This document shows positions 48,958-62,400 of a stretch of 64,000 bases of DNA, piece after piece. The position numbers and the translations under genes were made by a program. Under the pieces are notes generated by a model, which was not told where the DNA came from, searched no databases, and was given only the letters and a program-made list of their open reading frames with translations. Position 1 is the first letter of the stretch. The number at the start of each line of letters is the position of its first letter. Source of the DNA: Chamaea fasciata (Eukaryota; Chordata; Aves; Passeriformes; Sylviidae); NCBI GenBank assembly GCA_029207755.1, contig JARCOQ010000006.1, positions 3,636,846 to 3,700,845 of the forward strand, written 5' to 3'.

Positions 48958-50240
48958 GAAAGGATACTTGCTGGGTGAATACATCCCAGCTTACCTTGGG
49001 AACAGCTGTGCAACTGAACACAGGACAAGGAAAAAGCAGCTCTGAAGCAGCAAACAACCCAGGCCTCCTCAATGGTATTACTGAAGGCATTTCTTGCAAG
49101 ATAAAGAGCAGCATCAGCAGTTCCTAGGTAACAAAGAGAAAAGGATTTCTGTCCCTCAGCAGGAGGTGTGATTACTGAATTGTTCTGAGCAGATACCAGT
49201 AAGTCAAACCCTGAGGCTGCAGCAGCATATGCTATTCAACCATTAACCAGTTTTCTTCCCGTCTGGCCAATTCTGCCTGCAGACCTCTGAACCCTTCCAC
49301 CTAAAATCCTAATGTCTAATTTACCAAATTTCTCTGAAAGATGAGCAACAGAAGAGACACCTGTCAGCTCAAGACGAGCTGGGTGGGAGGCTGCCTGTCC
49401 TTGGAGAGGCTATGAACAATGATGGAGCTAAACTTGAAGGGGTAAATTCTTCTGATGTGACAATAATCATGAGTGAGGTACGTATTGTTGGCTCTTAACT
49501 GAGAATGACAACAAGGTGTAGTGGGAGTGTTGTGATGGAGATGCACTGAGCTAGGTGCCTGAAAACTCAGCCATGTCATCTGGATTGCAGTCAGTGCTCC
49601 AAAGCAAAGCAGCAGTTGTCTCTCTTTACAGGCACGTTCATTGCCAGCATCACTGAGGCAGTGACAGAGGTAGTCAGAAGGTGGGAGATGGAGGCCAGCT
49701 GCCTTTAGCCCTGAGGTGGCACACTTTTCATTTAGGACTCTGTTGCTGCCTTGATGAACTGCAGACCTCCTCTTGCCTCAGCGCGAGGTAAGGCTCATTT
49801 GCCCTGATGCTAACGCAAGAGTAAATTGAGGTCTTCATGGCACAGTTTCTCATATTTATCAGAAGACTCAGAGCTGTTTAGCAAGTGACTTTTTTTTTTA
49901 AATGCATAAAACAGAGACTTTGTTCTTTATATTGACACCTCCATTGCCGAGAATCACTCTGCATCCTGAAACACCACACAACAAGGCACCACCTTGTGCT
50001 GACACTGCTAAACAGTGCTGCCGTGCCCTGCTGGCTTGTTGGCAGCACATGCTCGTGACAGCTTCCAAAAACCCCTTCACAGAGCCAGGATCCAGCAATT
50101 CACTAATGCCTTTGCTGACACCTCTCAGGGTATCATGCTGCCCAGGTACCTGCTCCACAGGGTGCAATCCCACGCAGCTCTAGGCAAGCACATGACTCTG
50201 AGGGATGAGATGCTACCAGTGTGTTATGCCTTAACAGATT
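48958..50240. other. unique non-coding sequence
   Basis: No gene is recognised. The segment 49898-50287 is open on both strands (91-93 codons) without motifs, so coding is not supported. Confidence 0.5.
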
Positions 50241-50274
50241 TCTTTTTTTTTTTTCTTTTTTTTTCTTTTTTTCT
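50241..50274. repeat. T-rich low-complexity tract
   Basis: Three T runs separated by single C. It extends an open plus-strand frame artificially into poly-Phe. Confidence 0.9.
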
Positions 50275-53200
50275 CTGTGAGGCTTAGGAAACTTAAACAC
50301 CTTCTGTTTCGCTTTTACAGCATGCAGTTCATCCAGTTTGGCACGAACATACAGATCTGGCTACCCTGAACAGTTTCTGTAGGTTATTTGTGCTTCAATC
50401 TGAGGGGGTTTAGTAGGCCCTGCTCAGCTCTTTTCATCCTTACAGTTTCCAGTTTACTCTGCCTCCTTTCTGAGAAGAAATGCAAGCATGAAAATACAAA
50501 TTATTTAATAAAGGGTGAGTTTACTTTTCTTGACTAGGGTAATAGGAAGGTCTCTCTCCAGATACTGAAATTAAAATTGTAGGAATTTAGGTTTTTATGC
50601 TTTTATTATATTGATCTAATATTCACCACCAGTTCTAAAACTGGATAGGGGGACAATTACACCCATACACAGAGTTGTGGGTGAAGTAACAGGAAGGAGA
50701 ACACAGCAAACTACAAAAGTGAGGGGGTTTTTTTCCACTGTAATTCCCATGATCAGTTGAGGGGGGCTTTTTATGCTTATTAAAGCCTTGTTATAAAGGT
50801 GAGGTGATGCCTCCTATTCTGTGTTCTGAGCAGCAATCCCATCACACATAGCCAGTGACTAACAGATTTTAACAGGAGATAAACTGCCATGGAAAATTGA
50901 GACATTTTTGATAAGTATTTCCTTCCCGAAAATTCGACACTTCAAAGAATGACCTTGGAACTTTTGACCTACAATGACACAAGTTCTCACCAGGGAGACA
51001 AAACAAGCTGCAGGATCCCTAAGGAGTGCGGGAACTACTTCCCACTATGAAAAGATCAAGAGCCCCACATTTAACTCTCCTGTCTTTCCCCCCTGGTTAT
51101 TCAGAGAAACAAGCCAGCCTTAAGGTTTCTCACATGCCCCAACTGCACTCCTTGTGGGTACCACAGACCCTACTTGAACCCCTTTGTTGGCCAGCCCTGC
51201 CACAGCCCAGGTAGCTCTTGGCACAGTGGCACAGCCTTGGCACAGCACCAGCACATGCCACAGCAAGCAGCTTCCTATCTGCTGCCTTCACTCCTCTCCA
51301 CTTCTCCTTTCTTTCAATTCTTCATAAAAATACCTTAGGGCCCCTCAGCCCCTTAACAATCATCTGAAAAAGAGAGAAGTGATGGGGTTTGTAGTGAAAA
51401 CTGGCAAAATGTAATTAAGCAGCTGCCAGTGAGGTCTGCTCTCTGTATTCCCAGCAGCTGCATTTTGCATCCTTGCACTTCTCCCTCTGTCCCTCTACTG
51501 CCCTATAATCTGCCATGATCTATTAGACTGAAAACTGTAGTCTGTGTTCCTCATCAAGGCAGAGCCTGTTGACTTTGCACTTAAATATAGCTGAAACCAC
51601 CCAGACTGTCCCCATGAACACGGAGTGCCTGACACTTTTAGGTGTCCCACACACAGCAGAGGTGGACCCTCCTGCCCTACTGCACAGCAGTACACCTGTA
51701 GATGTAAGTAGGATTATATCACACTTATGGGTTGGTTTTTTTTAACATCACAAATTTTAGCTCTTATCTGCATGTGATACCAGGTATTCTTCTCTTTCTA
51801 AGGTGATTGTTAATTTGGAATTTTGATAACATATTGTGTTTGTTGTTCTGATTTGGTGCATTTTCTTTAGCTGTCTCTGCTTCTAATAGTACCTTGTTAT
51901 TTTTATCATTGGAAATATTTTTCACACAGTCAAACTTCTCCCTTCACATAATCTCTACTCATCTTTTACCACTTTATTATGATGATTCAACAGAATTAAT
52001 CAATAATGACATTGAATATCAATTATGTCCACAATGTGTAGTTCCAGATGTGGTCTTTGAACTATTCAGGATCTATCAGATGCTGTACTGAGAATTCGTT
52101 CAAGCCCTTCTCTCTGTAAAATTACAATATTGCAGTATAAAAAGTACTACTCTACACCACCATATCAGATTATAATCCACAGGTAACAATTGAACAGACC
52201 TTTAAGAAGGCTATCACCATTCTCTTCTGCCACAGGACATACTAGGATTTTTTTACTTCTTAATTCATTTTTCAGCAAAACATTAAAGAATCCAAGCACT
52301 AAGCAGCATTTAAATGTTACTCTTTCATCAGTGATGTTTTTTAAAAGTTTATATAAAACTGCACATATGAAATTTCAAACTAAAATTATTTTCAATTTCA
52401 ATTGAGGTAAACAAGTGATAAACTGAAAAATAGAAAAACCTCCACATTCTAGTCTTCTTTTTGAGAAAATGGACGAATCTGCTCAGGATCCCAGGCAGGA
52501 GTACTCGGGTTCAGAAAGGAAAGATTTAGATTTCAGGTTTTCTTCTTGCATTTATTCTTTTCAAGGCATTAATTAGCATAGTGCCAAAGGATGGTTCCCT
52601 CCCTGTGTAAGACTAGTTAGTAATTTTCACCATAGAAATGATATAAAATTTCTTCTTTCTGAGCACAGTCATGGTAGTATCAGTTGAGTGTAAAAATCAA
52701 CTTTAAAAATGTGTCTAATCTCAGATTATTTTAGTCCATTCAGTCCTGAATACAATGGGAATGGAGATGGTGCAAGGTTCATTGATTCATGTGAATTTCC
52801 TTTCTGAGCAGCTGTAGGCAGCTGAGAGCATGAGGCTGCACATATTCCTCCCAAAGCTTTGATTTACTACAATCCCATTTTGCTCAGTAACTCCTTTCTT
52901 TCACCCTAGACAGTTCTGGCTTCTCCACTCTGTGAGTAAATGCCTTGTTCAGATGGGGTTAATGCATTGAGTTTTGGGTTGGAAAATTTGTCCTTTCCCA
53001 ACCCATTTTGGCAGTCAGTATTACTGACACTCCTTTAGCTTCTGCCATAGGTTTTGCTCCTTTCATCTCTCCCAAATTATGACTCTTTAAGGTAAAGATG
53101 TCATATGACCAGAGCATGAGTAAGTGACATGGCACTGACAACCCATCCTTACCCAAATCTTACATTTCCTCCCTCTCCTCCTAAGACCGTAGCTGCCTTT

Positions 53201-53311
53201 TTATATGACCTGCATGTGCTTCTTGCATCCCAATGCCTCAAATCACCACACTGGACATCAGAGACTCTCTAAGACTTTTATTCAGAAACCACAAACTTGT
53301 GGAGTTACGGA
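50275..53311. other. unique non-coding sequence
   Basis: Nothing recognised over 3 kb. Frames are at most about 70 codons. Confidence 0.55.
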
Positions 53312-53395
53312 ATTATAGAATCACAGAATCATTAAGGTTGAAAAAGACCTCCAAGAATATCAAATTCAGCCTCGGACCAAAACCACAGAATCTTC
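53312..53395 (-). mobile_element. short CR1 LINE 3' end, minus strand
   Basis: ATTATAGAATCACAGAATCA is the antisense of the CR1 terminal repeat. TTAAGGTTGAAAAAGACCTC and CAAGAATATCAAATTCAGCC continue as the antisense of the last part of the 3' untranslated region. The similarity fades after about 85 bases, so this is a very short 5'-truncated insertion or an old remnant. Confidence 0.85.
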
Positions 53396-55131
53396 TGAAA
53401 CAGTTGTTTCTGTCAAAACCTGAGGTGCCCCAAGGCACAGCAGGTTTCCTGCTGTCTTGTTTCCTGCTTGTGTTCAAGTGTGCTCTGACTGCACAAAGGC
53501 AAATCCAGCAACACACCATCCAGACTGAGGAGATTTGAGAGCTGAAGGATCTGATTATGAGGGACGCAGCCCTACAAAATACAGGAGGGAAAAGGTGGAA
53601 GCATGCCTGTAGGTAATACACAAGCAAGGCAGTTCCCTGCACTTCAGAGCCTGGAGTTATCATCTCATATTTGAGGTAAGAACCCACAAGTGAACAACGA
53701 ATGATCAAAGAACACTTGTTGCTGATAACTGATCCTCTGTTTTGGGAAGTCATGAGTATGGCTGTAGCTTTAAAATCTACATCTAAAAGAAAAAAAATGT
53801 TTACACTTTGTCTTCTTAAAACCAGATATCAAGCATGTAATATCTTTTTATATTGTAATATAACTTTTAGAGCTGATGTCACTATAGGTCTGTAACATAT
53901 GTAACCATTATTATTACAATCCCAACCAACCCTGTCCCCTGCATTGTGCTTCGCAGAATAAAAGCTGGCTAATGACTTCCCATATCTCTTTCTGCAGCAA
54001 GAGTCTCTCTGAAGCAGGCTGCTGGAAATAATAAAATCAAGCAGCTGCCTACTAAATACCAACAGCTGCAGAAGTGCCTTGCTGAGCCATGGGTAGTACA
54101 ACTCGCAACTTGCTTTATGTAGAGTTGCTTGAGAAGGAGATTTGTTAGACAGGCACAAGCAGAAAAGGGAAACATTTTCCTTCCTGGTGCAGTTTTTAAA
54201 TCTCCTCTCCCCCATCCTTTCACTGCTCAATTTGCTTTTTCATATTAAACGACAGCAGAAATCCATATGATAATACCAGACACAAAATCTAGAGAGTTTC
54301 TCAAGTCCTCCCTTGTCTGGGCAATCTCTCCCTGTCCTCAAAAGAAGAAAGACATAGGAGTTTCATATTTTGAAGCTTGCATGCATGCAGTGATGGCTGT
54401 GACAAGGATTTGTTGGGGCCAGCAGACACATTTCACCCATGGCTGGTGGTGCCACTGCACAGGACAGGGTCATCCGTGCAAAGCTCAGTTGCAGCTCAGG
54501 CTTCCCAAAAGCAGCAGTTCACATCTCAGTGAACATAACCTACCACTGCAGAAGGGAACATGAGAAATAGCACCTTTTTCAGGCCTCACTGCTTTTGTGG
54601 TCTGTGAAAGAAATCTCCGACTAATAGCAACCACTGGAGAACTCTAAGGACCTACTACTTACAAAGATTCACGTATTTTGAATATTGGCAATAATCTGGG
54701 GATTTGAGCACTTGCTAATATTTTCCAATGTTAGGATTTTTAGGTAATGTCAGATCTGTGAAAGGTAAGTTATCTGAAATTGTCTTTAATTTAAGATATG
54801 TTATGAAACAAGGAAAATCTAAACTCAAGACCATTCAAGGCAAAAAAAAAAAAAGGATTATGAAGACACAGACATACAAAATCAAGTGGAAATGTGTTGC
54901 TGATGACTTAGATCAGGTTTAAGGGAATGTCTTGCCTTGGATGGTTCAGCTAACAAGCTGACAGGCTCTTCACAATCTTCCCAGCTGAGGATTTCTCACA
55001 TGACTTGTAACTAGAGAAGGGATTCAGCATCTGAAAAAAAGTATTTAAAATGCTGATCAAAACCCTGGGTAGATCTTCTCTGTAGATCAATCCTTTTCAT
55101 GAAGACCTGCCAAGTGGCTACCAGGATCCTT
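53396..55131. other. unique non-coding sequence
   Basis: A 146-codon minus-strand frame (53313-53753) ends inside the CR1 remnant and has no motif. A second frame of 133 codons (53829-54230) overlaps an 84-codon one in another frame. No gene is called. A short A run lies at 54842-54853. Confidence 0.5.
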
Positions 55132-55505
55132 TCATAGAATCACAGAATCAAAGAATGGTTTGGGTGGGAAGGGGACCTTGAAGGTCACCTAATTCCAATC
55201 CCCCTACCGTGGGTAGGGACACCTTCAAATGGACCAGGTTGCTCAAAGCCCCACCCAGCCTCACCTTGAAAACTTCCAGGGATGGGACATCCACAACTTC
55301 CCTGGGAAGCCTGTTTCAGTGCCTCACCACCCTTAAAGGGTTCTTTCCCTAATATCTAACCTAAACCTAGTCTCTTTCCATTTAAACCCATTTCCTCTTG
55401 TCCTGTATCTTTCCTTGAAAATAGTCTTGCTCCATTTTTCCACTAAGTTCTCTTCAGGTACTAGAAGGTCTCAATTAGGTCACCCCAAAGCCTTCTCTCC
55501 AGTGC
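55132..55505 (-). mobile_element. CR1 LINE 3' end, minus strand (best preserved copy)
   Basis: It starts with the antisense CR1 terminal repeat TCATAGAATCACAGAATCAA and continues with GGTTTGGGTGGGAAGGGGAC, CTTGAAGGTCACCTAATTCC, CTACCGTGGGTAGGGACACC, GGTTGCTCAAAGCCCCACCC, CTTCCAGGGATGGGACATCC, CCTAATATCTAACCTAAACC and AGGTCACCCCAAAGCCTTCT. This is the whole 3' untranslated region plus the last codons of ORF2 on the minus strand. Of all copies here it departs least from the family consensus as I know it, so it is probably the youngest. It is 5'-truncated near 55505. Confidence 0.96.
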
Positions 55506-58500
55506 CAAAAGAGACACTCTGCTACACAAATTTGACATGAAAATATATTAATTAAAATCAGGAAGATGGGAGTGATGAACTCCTTGAATCCTCCAAGTCC
55601 CAAGAAAAGATAATCTCACATCCGATCCCTTCATTCCTTAGTTTTTCAGGTCTTGACAGGTTTATCAGAAGGTCCTGTTCTCTCTGTGCCCTGTAAGTGC
55701 CTCATACTGACTAATGGTGAAGTTGGGGTGGTGTCCAGAGCTCCACTGCAGCAGCATGTGAGCCCAGGCTGTGCTGACCACACCAGACTATAGAGACCTG
55801 TGTTAAACCCAAATTATTAACAGGGGAGAACTCCCTGATTCCCAGACCACCCAAACAAATTTCATACAGTCAGGAGGCACAGTATAAATCCAAAACATAG
55901 TACACACCTACTGATCCAGACCTGCTGAGTGTCTTCCATGGTGTTACACCCTTACCTGTCCAAAGGGGAAGAGAGATCCCTGTGGAGGAGAGAGATATAA
56001 AATGCCAATGAGGGAGTAACAGCAAAAATTTTCTATCCTGCTGAAGGTATCCATTTGCCTCCTCAGTTCACCAGCCACTGACCTTCACCCCAGAACAAGA
56101 AGATGCAACCAAGACAGATCTGCCTGCCGTGTTTGTCCAAACCTTTGGAAGTGATGATACTGCACTCCTCTACCCAACTAGCCTGAACAAATAGACCTTT
56201 AAAATGAATGAACCATTTTATCCTTAACCTCCTGGGAGGGATTAGACATGATAGTCATATTTAGGAGGAAGAAGTCTAATAGGTTTATTCCTGTAATACA
56301 GAGATCTCTGCTAATTTTTTAGGTAGTTTCCTAAAGAGAGTGCATTGACACAAATTGAACTATCCCAGTGGTATAATCAGAGATAGAAAAGTAGAGGATT
56401 TGGCTTAAAACTCTCCCACAAAGGCTGGCTTTTGATAACCTTTGACAACGTCACTGCTGCCACCTGATCTCTCAGGGTGGATGGTTCGTGGACCCTTGCT
56501 TCTGGCACAGAGTGAAAATCCAGTTAGGGGAGTTTATTTAAGTGACATTAGCACTAATTAATAAATTTAAAGATGAAATTGAGATGGGATGAGTGTTTTA
56601 TTAGACACCTGTAAGACAACAAAAAACAGAAGTGCTTTCCTCAAAGCTTTCCCCCACGCACTACGTACCAACCTCTCTTTTACCTACTCATGTACAAAAG
56701 GGCTTGATTTTGGTAGACCATAGCATAATGAAATCATGTTACAATAATATACATTCTGAGAACTCAAAGTTAATTAGGAATGACATTTTCAACATAGCCA
56801 ACTTGGCTATCCTTTAAGGAAATGGCAGAATGCCATTTTTTCTTCAGCAGTTTTCTGTCTGTCTTCAGTGATATTGCTACTAGTGGAAAACAGTATTCTA
56901 AAAAATTTCCCAATTCTTCCAGATATTCTTGTCTAATAATCCACATGGTATCATCTAAAGTTATTATGCTCTTTAGGTGCTTGGCTGTGCTCATCTTCCT
57001 TAGTGCCTTATTTGCCATATTTTTTATTTTGATAAATAGAGTGATTTAAAAAGTAGTCTCAGCATGCAAATAAGAAGTCTGGCCACTGTGCTTGTCAAGG
57101 AAGTGTCCAATTACCTGGTTGGAATACCTGATTAAAGAACACCTTACCAGAAAGATTTTAGTCTTCCTCCAGCCAAAAGAGAGGAAATGTTCTGGATTAA
57201 TAGAAGTACTAATCGAATCAAAACCAGGCCCTACATTCTATTCATACTCCATTTATTCTCCACAGTTGCATCACATCTGTGCTAAGCTCTACTTACTATC
57301 ATTCCAAGACTGTAAATTAACAAGTGGAAAGCAATTTCTGCTGCTAAGTTTACGTGCAATTTTAGTTCCAAAGTTTTATTGTAACCTAAGAAACAAAAAC
57401 TACTGTGCTAAGGAGAATGGCAGGGAAAAAACATTCACAGATAGAGCCACATCAGGCTGAATTATAGCATTTACTCAACAGTGATGTCTGCTGAGTTGTA
57501 ACAGACAATAATACAAATGTAACGAAAAGGAGACCATTAAAATGAGATCCTTCTCATCAAGTGCTGTTCTTCACAATCTCCCCTGCTGCCTGTCCTTTTC
57601 TGCCTCGTAAATGTCACATTTGTTCACTAGGTGTAGAAGTCATATAACATTCATCTATGGAAGCAATGATGAAAATAATGGCATTAGTTAATAATGTCCA
57701 GATCCTTTTATGGAAGAAAAAGCTTGTGTAAAATGCAATGATTCAGGAAAGAATTTTATCTGGAGTCAGATATTCACTATAATTCAGTGAATAAATAGAT
57801 GGTATTTCTACCAGTTATCACCTGGGGTGTAGCAACACAGAGAAAGTTCAGAATTGCCTTGCCTAGATGTTACCATCCACTTTTCAGGATCCGTCGTCGT
57901 CCATCTGTGAATAAAAACAATCCATTCATAGTGCTGCTGTAATTTCATCCTGGAAGTTTTCATGACCAGGTGAACTGAATAAGAACATGCAACCTCAAGG
58001 TAACTTTAAACCATGATATGGTGGATTAAATTATATTTCTTTAAATGATGCTTCTTCAAGTGATGTTTCAACATGGCAACACTAAACTAATATAATGGAC
58101 AATCCTGCCTCTAAGCCCAGCCCCTTACTCACCAGTCTGAGTGAGTTTCTTCCTGAATCTGGAGACAAAGCACTAAATGTCTTCATCCAAGCTATAAAAG
58201 TGAGAAGAAAAAATACACCTGACCAAGGTACAATGGACTTGTCTACTTCTAGAAAACACATTCATAATCCCCAGTCAATCCTTATCCTCTGGTTAGAGGC
58301 ACATGTAACATACCCAATGTGTATTTTCTGCTTTGGTCAGGATCATTAAGGCCATCTCTATATTCTTTTTCCCCTGATTCTTCTTCCCACATTCTGTGAA
58401 ATTTGGTCTTTGTAGATTTCTGTCCAATTAGAGTACACAAATAAACAGAAAGACATATGAATTCTGTTATTAAAGAAAGCAACACCCTGAATACCAGCCA

Positions 58501-59899
58501 CTTTGCACAGTTGCTATGCAAATATCAAAACATCTTTCCCAAGTCCATTTTCCTGGCCAAGGCATCACATCCAATGACATGCACCATTTGTTTGTTAAAA
58601 CACATCAGTGCTAAGCACATTTTATTATTTTAATAAAGCCCTGAGAAGTGGTTGAATGATATGGCAAAAGGTGAGAGAACCTGGATGGAAGAGAGGAACA
58701 AATAAAGGGAAGCTGTGTCTTCTGCTATCATTGTGCCCCCTCTGTACATAGCAGAGCTCATGAATATGATTCCCTCTAAATTCCAGCTGTCACAGAGCCG
58801 TCAGTGTCTTCATGCTGAATATGAATTTCTTGCTAAACCACTCACTCATCTCAACTCTATGTAATGCTCATGTAGCTAAATGACTGCAGAAAATGATTTC
58901 TTTAATAATTGTGAATTGTGCTACGTGTGGAGCAGTATCCCCACAGAGGTCTGAAATTTGCTACCTTAGCAACAAAATCATATTAATTTAATGTCTATGT
59001 TTACTTTCACTTGTTCCTTCAGATGTTTTACAGGAATTAAAATATGCTGATATATTCCCAGTTCCTAAATCTGGGATATCAGCTTATGCAAGAGTCAAGA
59101 TAGTCGATAAAATCATAAGCATGTCACACTGCTATTCACCTCCAGCTCACTTGAGCAGAGTCCTCTCAAGCTCAGATGGCCACGGGCTGATATAATTCCC
59201 AGCCAGCCCAAATGGGATTTGGCCTTCACTGAGATTTATAGATTATTTCCTTTTCAGGAATGAGCAGTTCTGTGCAGGATCAATTTGCCACAATCTGTAC
59301 TGCTCAGCTGTCCACAAGTTACACTAAAGCGACACTTCCAACTGTGCTGTATCCCAAAACTTATAAAATTAATTTAATTTAAAATGTATGTTAATTAAAA
59401 CTTTTATTTTGGACTTAGATTAAGAGTAAATGAAACATGTTAAGGGCTTAATATCTTCCACACCACATGTGGGGTGTCTGGGAATCATTCAACTGTACAT
59501 CAGCGATCAGCCTACAGATTATCTAAGAGTTCCTTGTAGAGGAGAAATCCTCTTACAATACCAATCATTTAAGAGATATCTTGAATCAGAACAAACCCTG
59601 AATTTTAAGACAAGGATTAATACAACCTATTTTGTCAAAGAATTATATGTTTCAAACAAATCAACATGTTATGAAGGATATTAATCTTTTCCTGGCAACC
59701 CTGGTCAAAAGCAAACTATTCCTTTTGTATTCTGTGTTTTTCAGAAAGAATTTAATACATCATTTTTTTTACATAAAACTGTATCAGGACAATCAATACC
59801 TCAATAAGCATCTCTTATCACTGATAAAGAAGATGTGAAACTGAAAGCACCAGAAGCATGTTGTCACCTGCAACCCCAACGAAGTCAAATATATCAGAC
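55506..59899. other. unique non-coding sequence
   Basis: No gene is recognised over 4.4 kb. The longest frame is a 122-codon plus-strand frame at 57092-57460 without motifs. The stretch at about 57540-57830 and the TTAATTTAATTTAAAATG-type sequence near 59368-59400 are AT-rich with TAATTA-like strings that homeodomain proteins could bind, but such strings are common by chance. Confidence 0.5.
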
Positions 59900-59985
59900 G
59901 TCACAGAATATTCGGACTTGAAAGGGACCCAGAAGAATCATCAAGTCCAATTCCAAACACCACAAATTGTAGGAATGAGACAAAC
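59900..59985 (-). mobile_element. short CR1 LINE 3' remnant, minus strand
   Basis: GTCACAGAATATTCGGACTT, GAAAGGGACCCAGAAGAATC, ATCAAGTCCAATTCCAAACA match the antisense of the terminal repeat and adjacent 3' untranslated region of a CR1 subfamily (GGACTTGAAAGGGACC block). The similarity ends within about 90 bases. Confidence 0.85.
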
Positions 59986-60186
59986 AGGACCATTAGGTTT
60001 GTTCTTTTGGGGTTTTTTTTATGGCATTTGGACATTTGGAGCCTCGGCCTCACCTGTGCCCACGGTATTATTTTCCCTGAGTTACCAGTGTGATTCCACA
60101 TTCATATGGTATCACAACTCTGCTGGGAATTAGTAACGTATACACAACTGATATTGAGTGATTAATTTTTGGTTTTGTTGGCCATT

Positions 60187-60236
60187 TTCTTTTTTTTGTT
60201 GTTTGTTTGTTTTTGTTTTTTTCTTTTTTTTTTTTT
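60187..60236. repeat. T-rich tract with TTTG repeats
   Basis: Alternating T runs and GTTTGTTTG units. A simple low-complexity sequence; the same bases read as poly-Lys on the minus strand and create a spurious frame. Confidence 0.9.
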
Positions 60237-62332
60237 ATACTTCTCAGAGGTGCTTCATTTCCTTCAGGGACAGATAGTTTTATTGGTTTCAGGCAGCAAT
60301 GAAAAGACAGAAGGGCAGTACTTTGATGTGTGCAGAGGAATGAGATAAACCCAGAGCACAGGAAAAGGCAACACTCGAGTGAGTGTTTCCAAGCCATTTA
60401 ATTAAATTTTGCACTGTCTTGCGGTCACACATTTCAGGGGGTGACCTGAAGCATCTGAAACAATGGAGCAGAATTTGCTACTCTGTTCATGCCTTTCCAT
60501 TTTTAAGAGAGGACCAAAAGGGTCTCAGCGTGGGCAAGCAAGAGGGATGTGGACTTCTGACTTGAGCTAAGTGGCACAGAGAGAAGTGAGGCTCAGGCAG
60601 GATTCTCTATCAGTCTGTTAATATCAGCTGAAAACAGCAAGGCTGCATCATGCTTCCTAACTCCCTTCAACAGGGCAGAGAGGGGAAAAGGAAGTGTCAG
60701 TGCTTAGCAACAGCATTTCAGTCCATTCCAGATGGATTGTGCCAGGACCAGGATCTCTTCCACCCCGCTGCAGGCGAGGAGGAAAACACATCAAAAAGCA
60801 AATGCATGTAGTGTACTCAAGCTTTCACGGGGCTGAATTCTCAAGCAATGCCTCAAAAGTTGGTCCTGGTCTCTTCTTTTTCAGGCATGGGAGAGGGTGA
60901 TTGGATTTTTGCCCATTGGTTTGTTGGGGCCTGTTGGGGGTGGGGAGAAAGCTTCTGTTATTAACAACTGGGAAATATGAAGAAAAAATTAAGTAAAATC
61001 CTGCTCTCTAAAGCAGCTGGGGGCACAGCATGGATGTACACAGTTGGGGTTTCTTACTCCACCTTGCAGAAAGGAAAGCACTGGCATCAGAAGGGGCAGA
61101 GCAGACTTAACAGCTGTTGCTTACTTCTGTGCACAGGTTCCCTCCTTTTCCTGGGTGCACAATCACAGTTCCCCCCTGTGCATCTACTGGCTCCAAAAAC
61201 TGTCCCAGAAATACATATTGTGGCTTTGATTAAGGGTGACAAAGTCAGCAAAATGCAGAGCAAAGTGGCAGTTCTGTTTCTGCTCCAGCCAGAAAGAGCA
61301 GCATCAGCAAGTTCTTAATGCCCCATTGACTTCTGCATGATGGCAATACAGATGGTGCAGTGAAAAAACAGCACTGAGAAGAGCTACATAAAACCTAGAA
61401 TTTTGGGATCATTCTGCAGAGTTCCATCCTGTTAAAACACATCTGTTCAACTACAGAGACAAGCTGTGCTAGCTGCAGATTGATCTAAAATAGTCTGAAG
61501 TAGGGATGTTGCACCCTGCACTACCACGAGTGGGGGGCTAAAACAAACGACACAAAAAACCAGTCAGGGTTTGATTTTGGGCTAACTTTGACTCACATTA
61601 AAGGAGTGAAGCAGAACAAACAGCCTAAACGGCCCAGTGAAGTGCATCAGAAAACAAGTCGAGCCACTCAGCACTAGTCTAGTCAGGGATTATATAGGGG
61701 TCTATCAAGTTGATTTAATACCCATCTGTATTCTGCAACAATTTTCTCTATTAAAAAAATGGAATTTAAAAGAGTTGCTTCGCCTCACAAACATTTACTA
61801 ATGAGCCATATCCTGCTGTTTATTTGTATACTGAATTTCTTCATGAAGCTCACAGATATTTAACCTGGAACTGCAGCATGTTTAGGGCTCTGAAAGTTAC
61901 ATTAGGAAAGGAACATCATGATGAATATCTCTGCTGCAAGAAGGAAGAATATGACACTACAGACGGGACTGACAAACAGCAGCACCTCCGTACTGCAGCT
62001 GCTGATGACTGCAAACAAATATTGCAGATCTCTGCCTCCTGTATATGGGGAGAAGCACGTCTGCATCTCTGTTCAACAGGGCCCTTTGCAGTCCTGCCCT
62101 GCAACTCCTGTGCTGCCTGCAGGGCTGCTCAGATCTGGGGAGAATTCATGGGAATATCCAGATAATGCACCCAGGCACTGACCAGAGTTCAAATGCCTGA
62201 AATGGCCAAAGGCAAGGGAAACCTCGAGCACTTTCACTGGTCCAGCCCCTGTTGTTCTCATGGGATTTGCCTTAATGTTTCTTGGAGGAAAAAAGAAAAG
62301 CCAGAGAAGAAAATGAAGGGCTTAGATAAAAT

Positions 62333-62335
<3 letters not shown>
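60237..62335. other. unique non-coding sequence
   Basis: No gene is recognised. Plus-strand frames of 113 codons at 60977-61318 and 61824-62165 overlap other frames and carry no motif. Confidence 0.5.

Positions 62336-62397
<62 letters not shown>
62336..62397. repeat. compound microsatellite (AC)15(A)32
   Basis: Fifteen uninterrupted AC units at 62336-62365 run directly into thirty-two A at 62366-62397. It is the longest pure simple repeat in the window and is likely to vary in length between individuals. Confidence 0.95.

Positions 62398-62400
<3 letters not shown>

Noticed and set aside
53313..53753. 146-codon minus-strand frame
   Set aside because: Its end lies within the antisense of a CR1 tail and the rest has no recognisable protein features.
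61824..62181. Overlapping 113- and 87-codon plus-strand frames as a Cys-rich peptide gene
   Set aside because: Two frames overlap over the same bases, there is no signal peptide followed by a regular cysteine pattern, and no family match is recalled.
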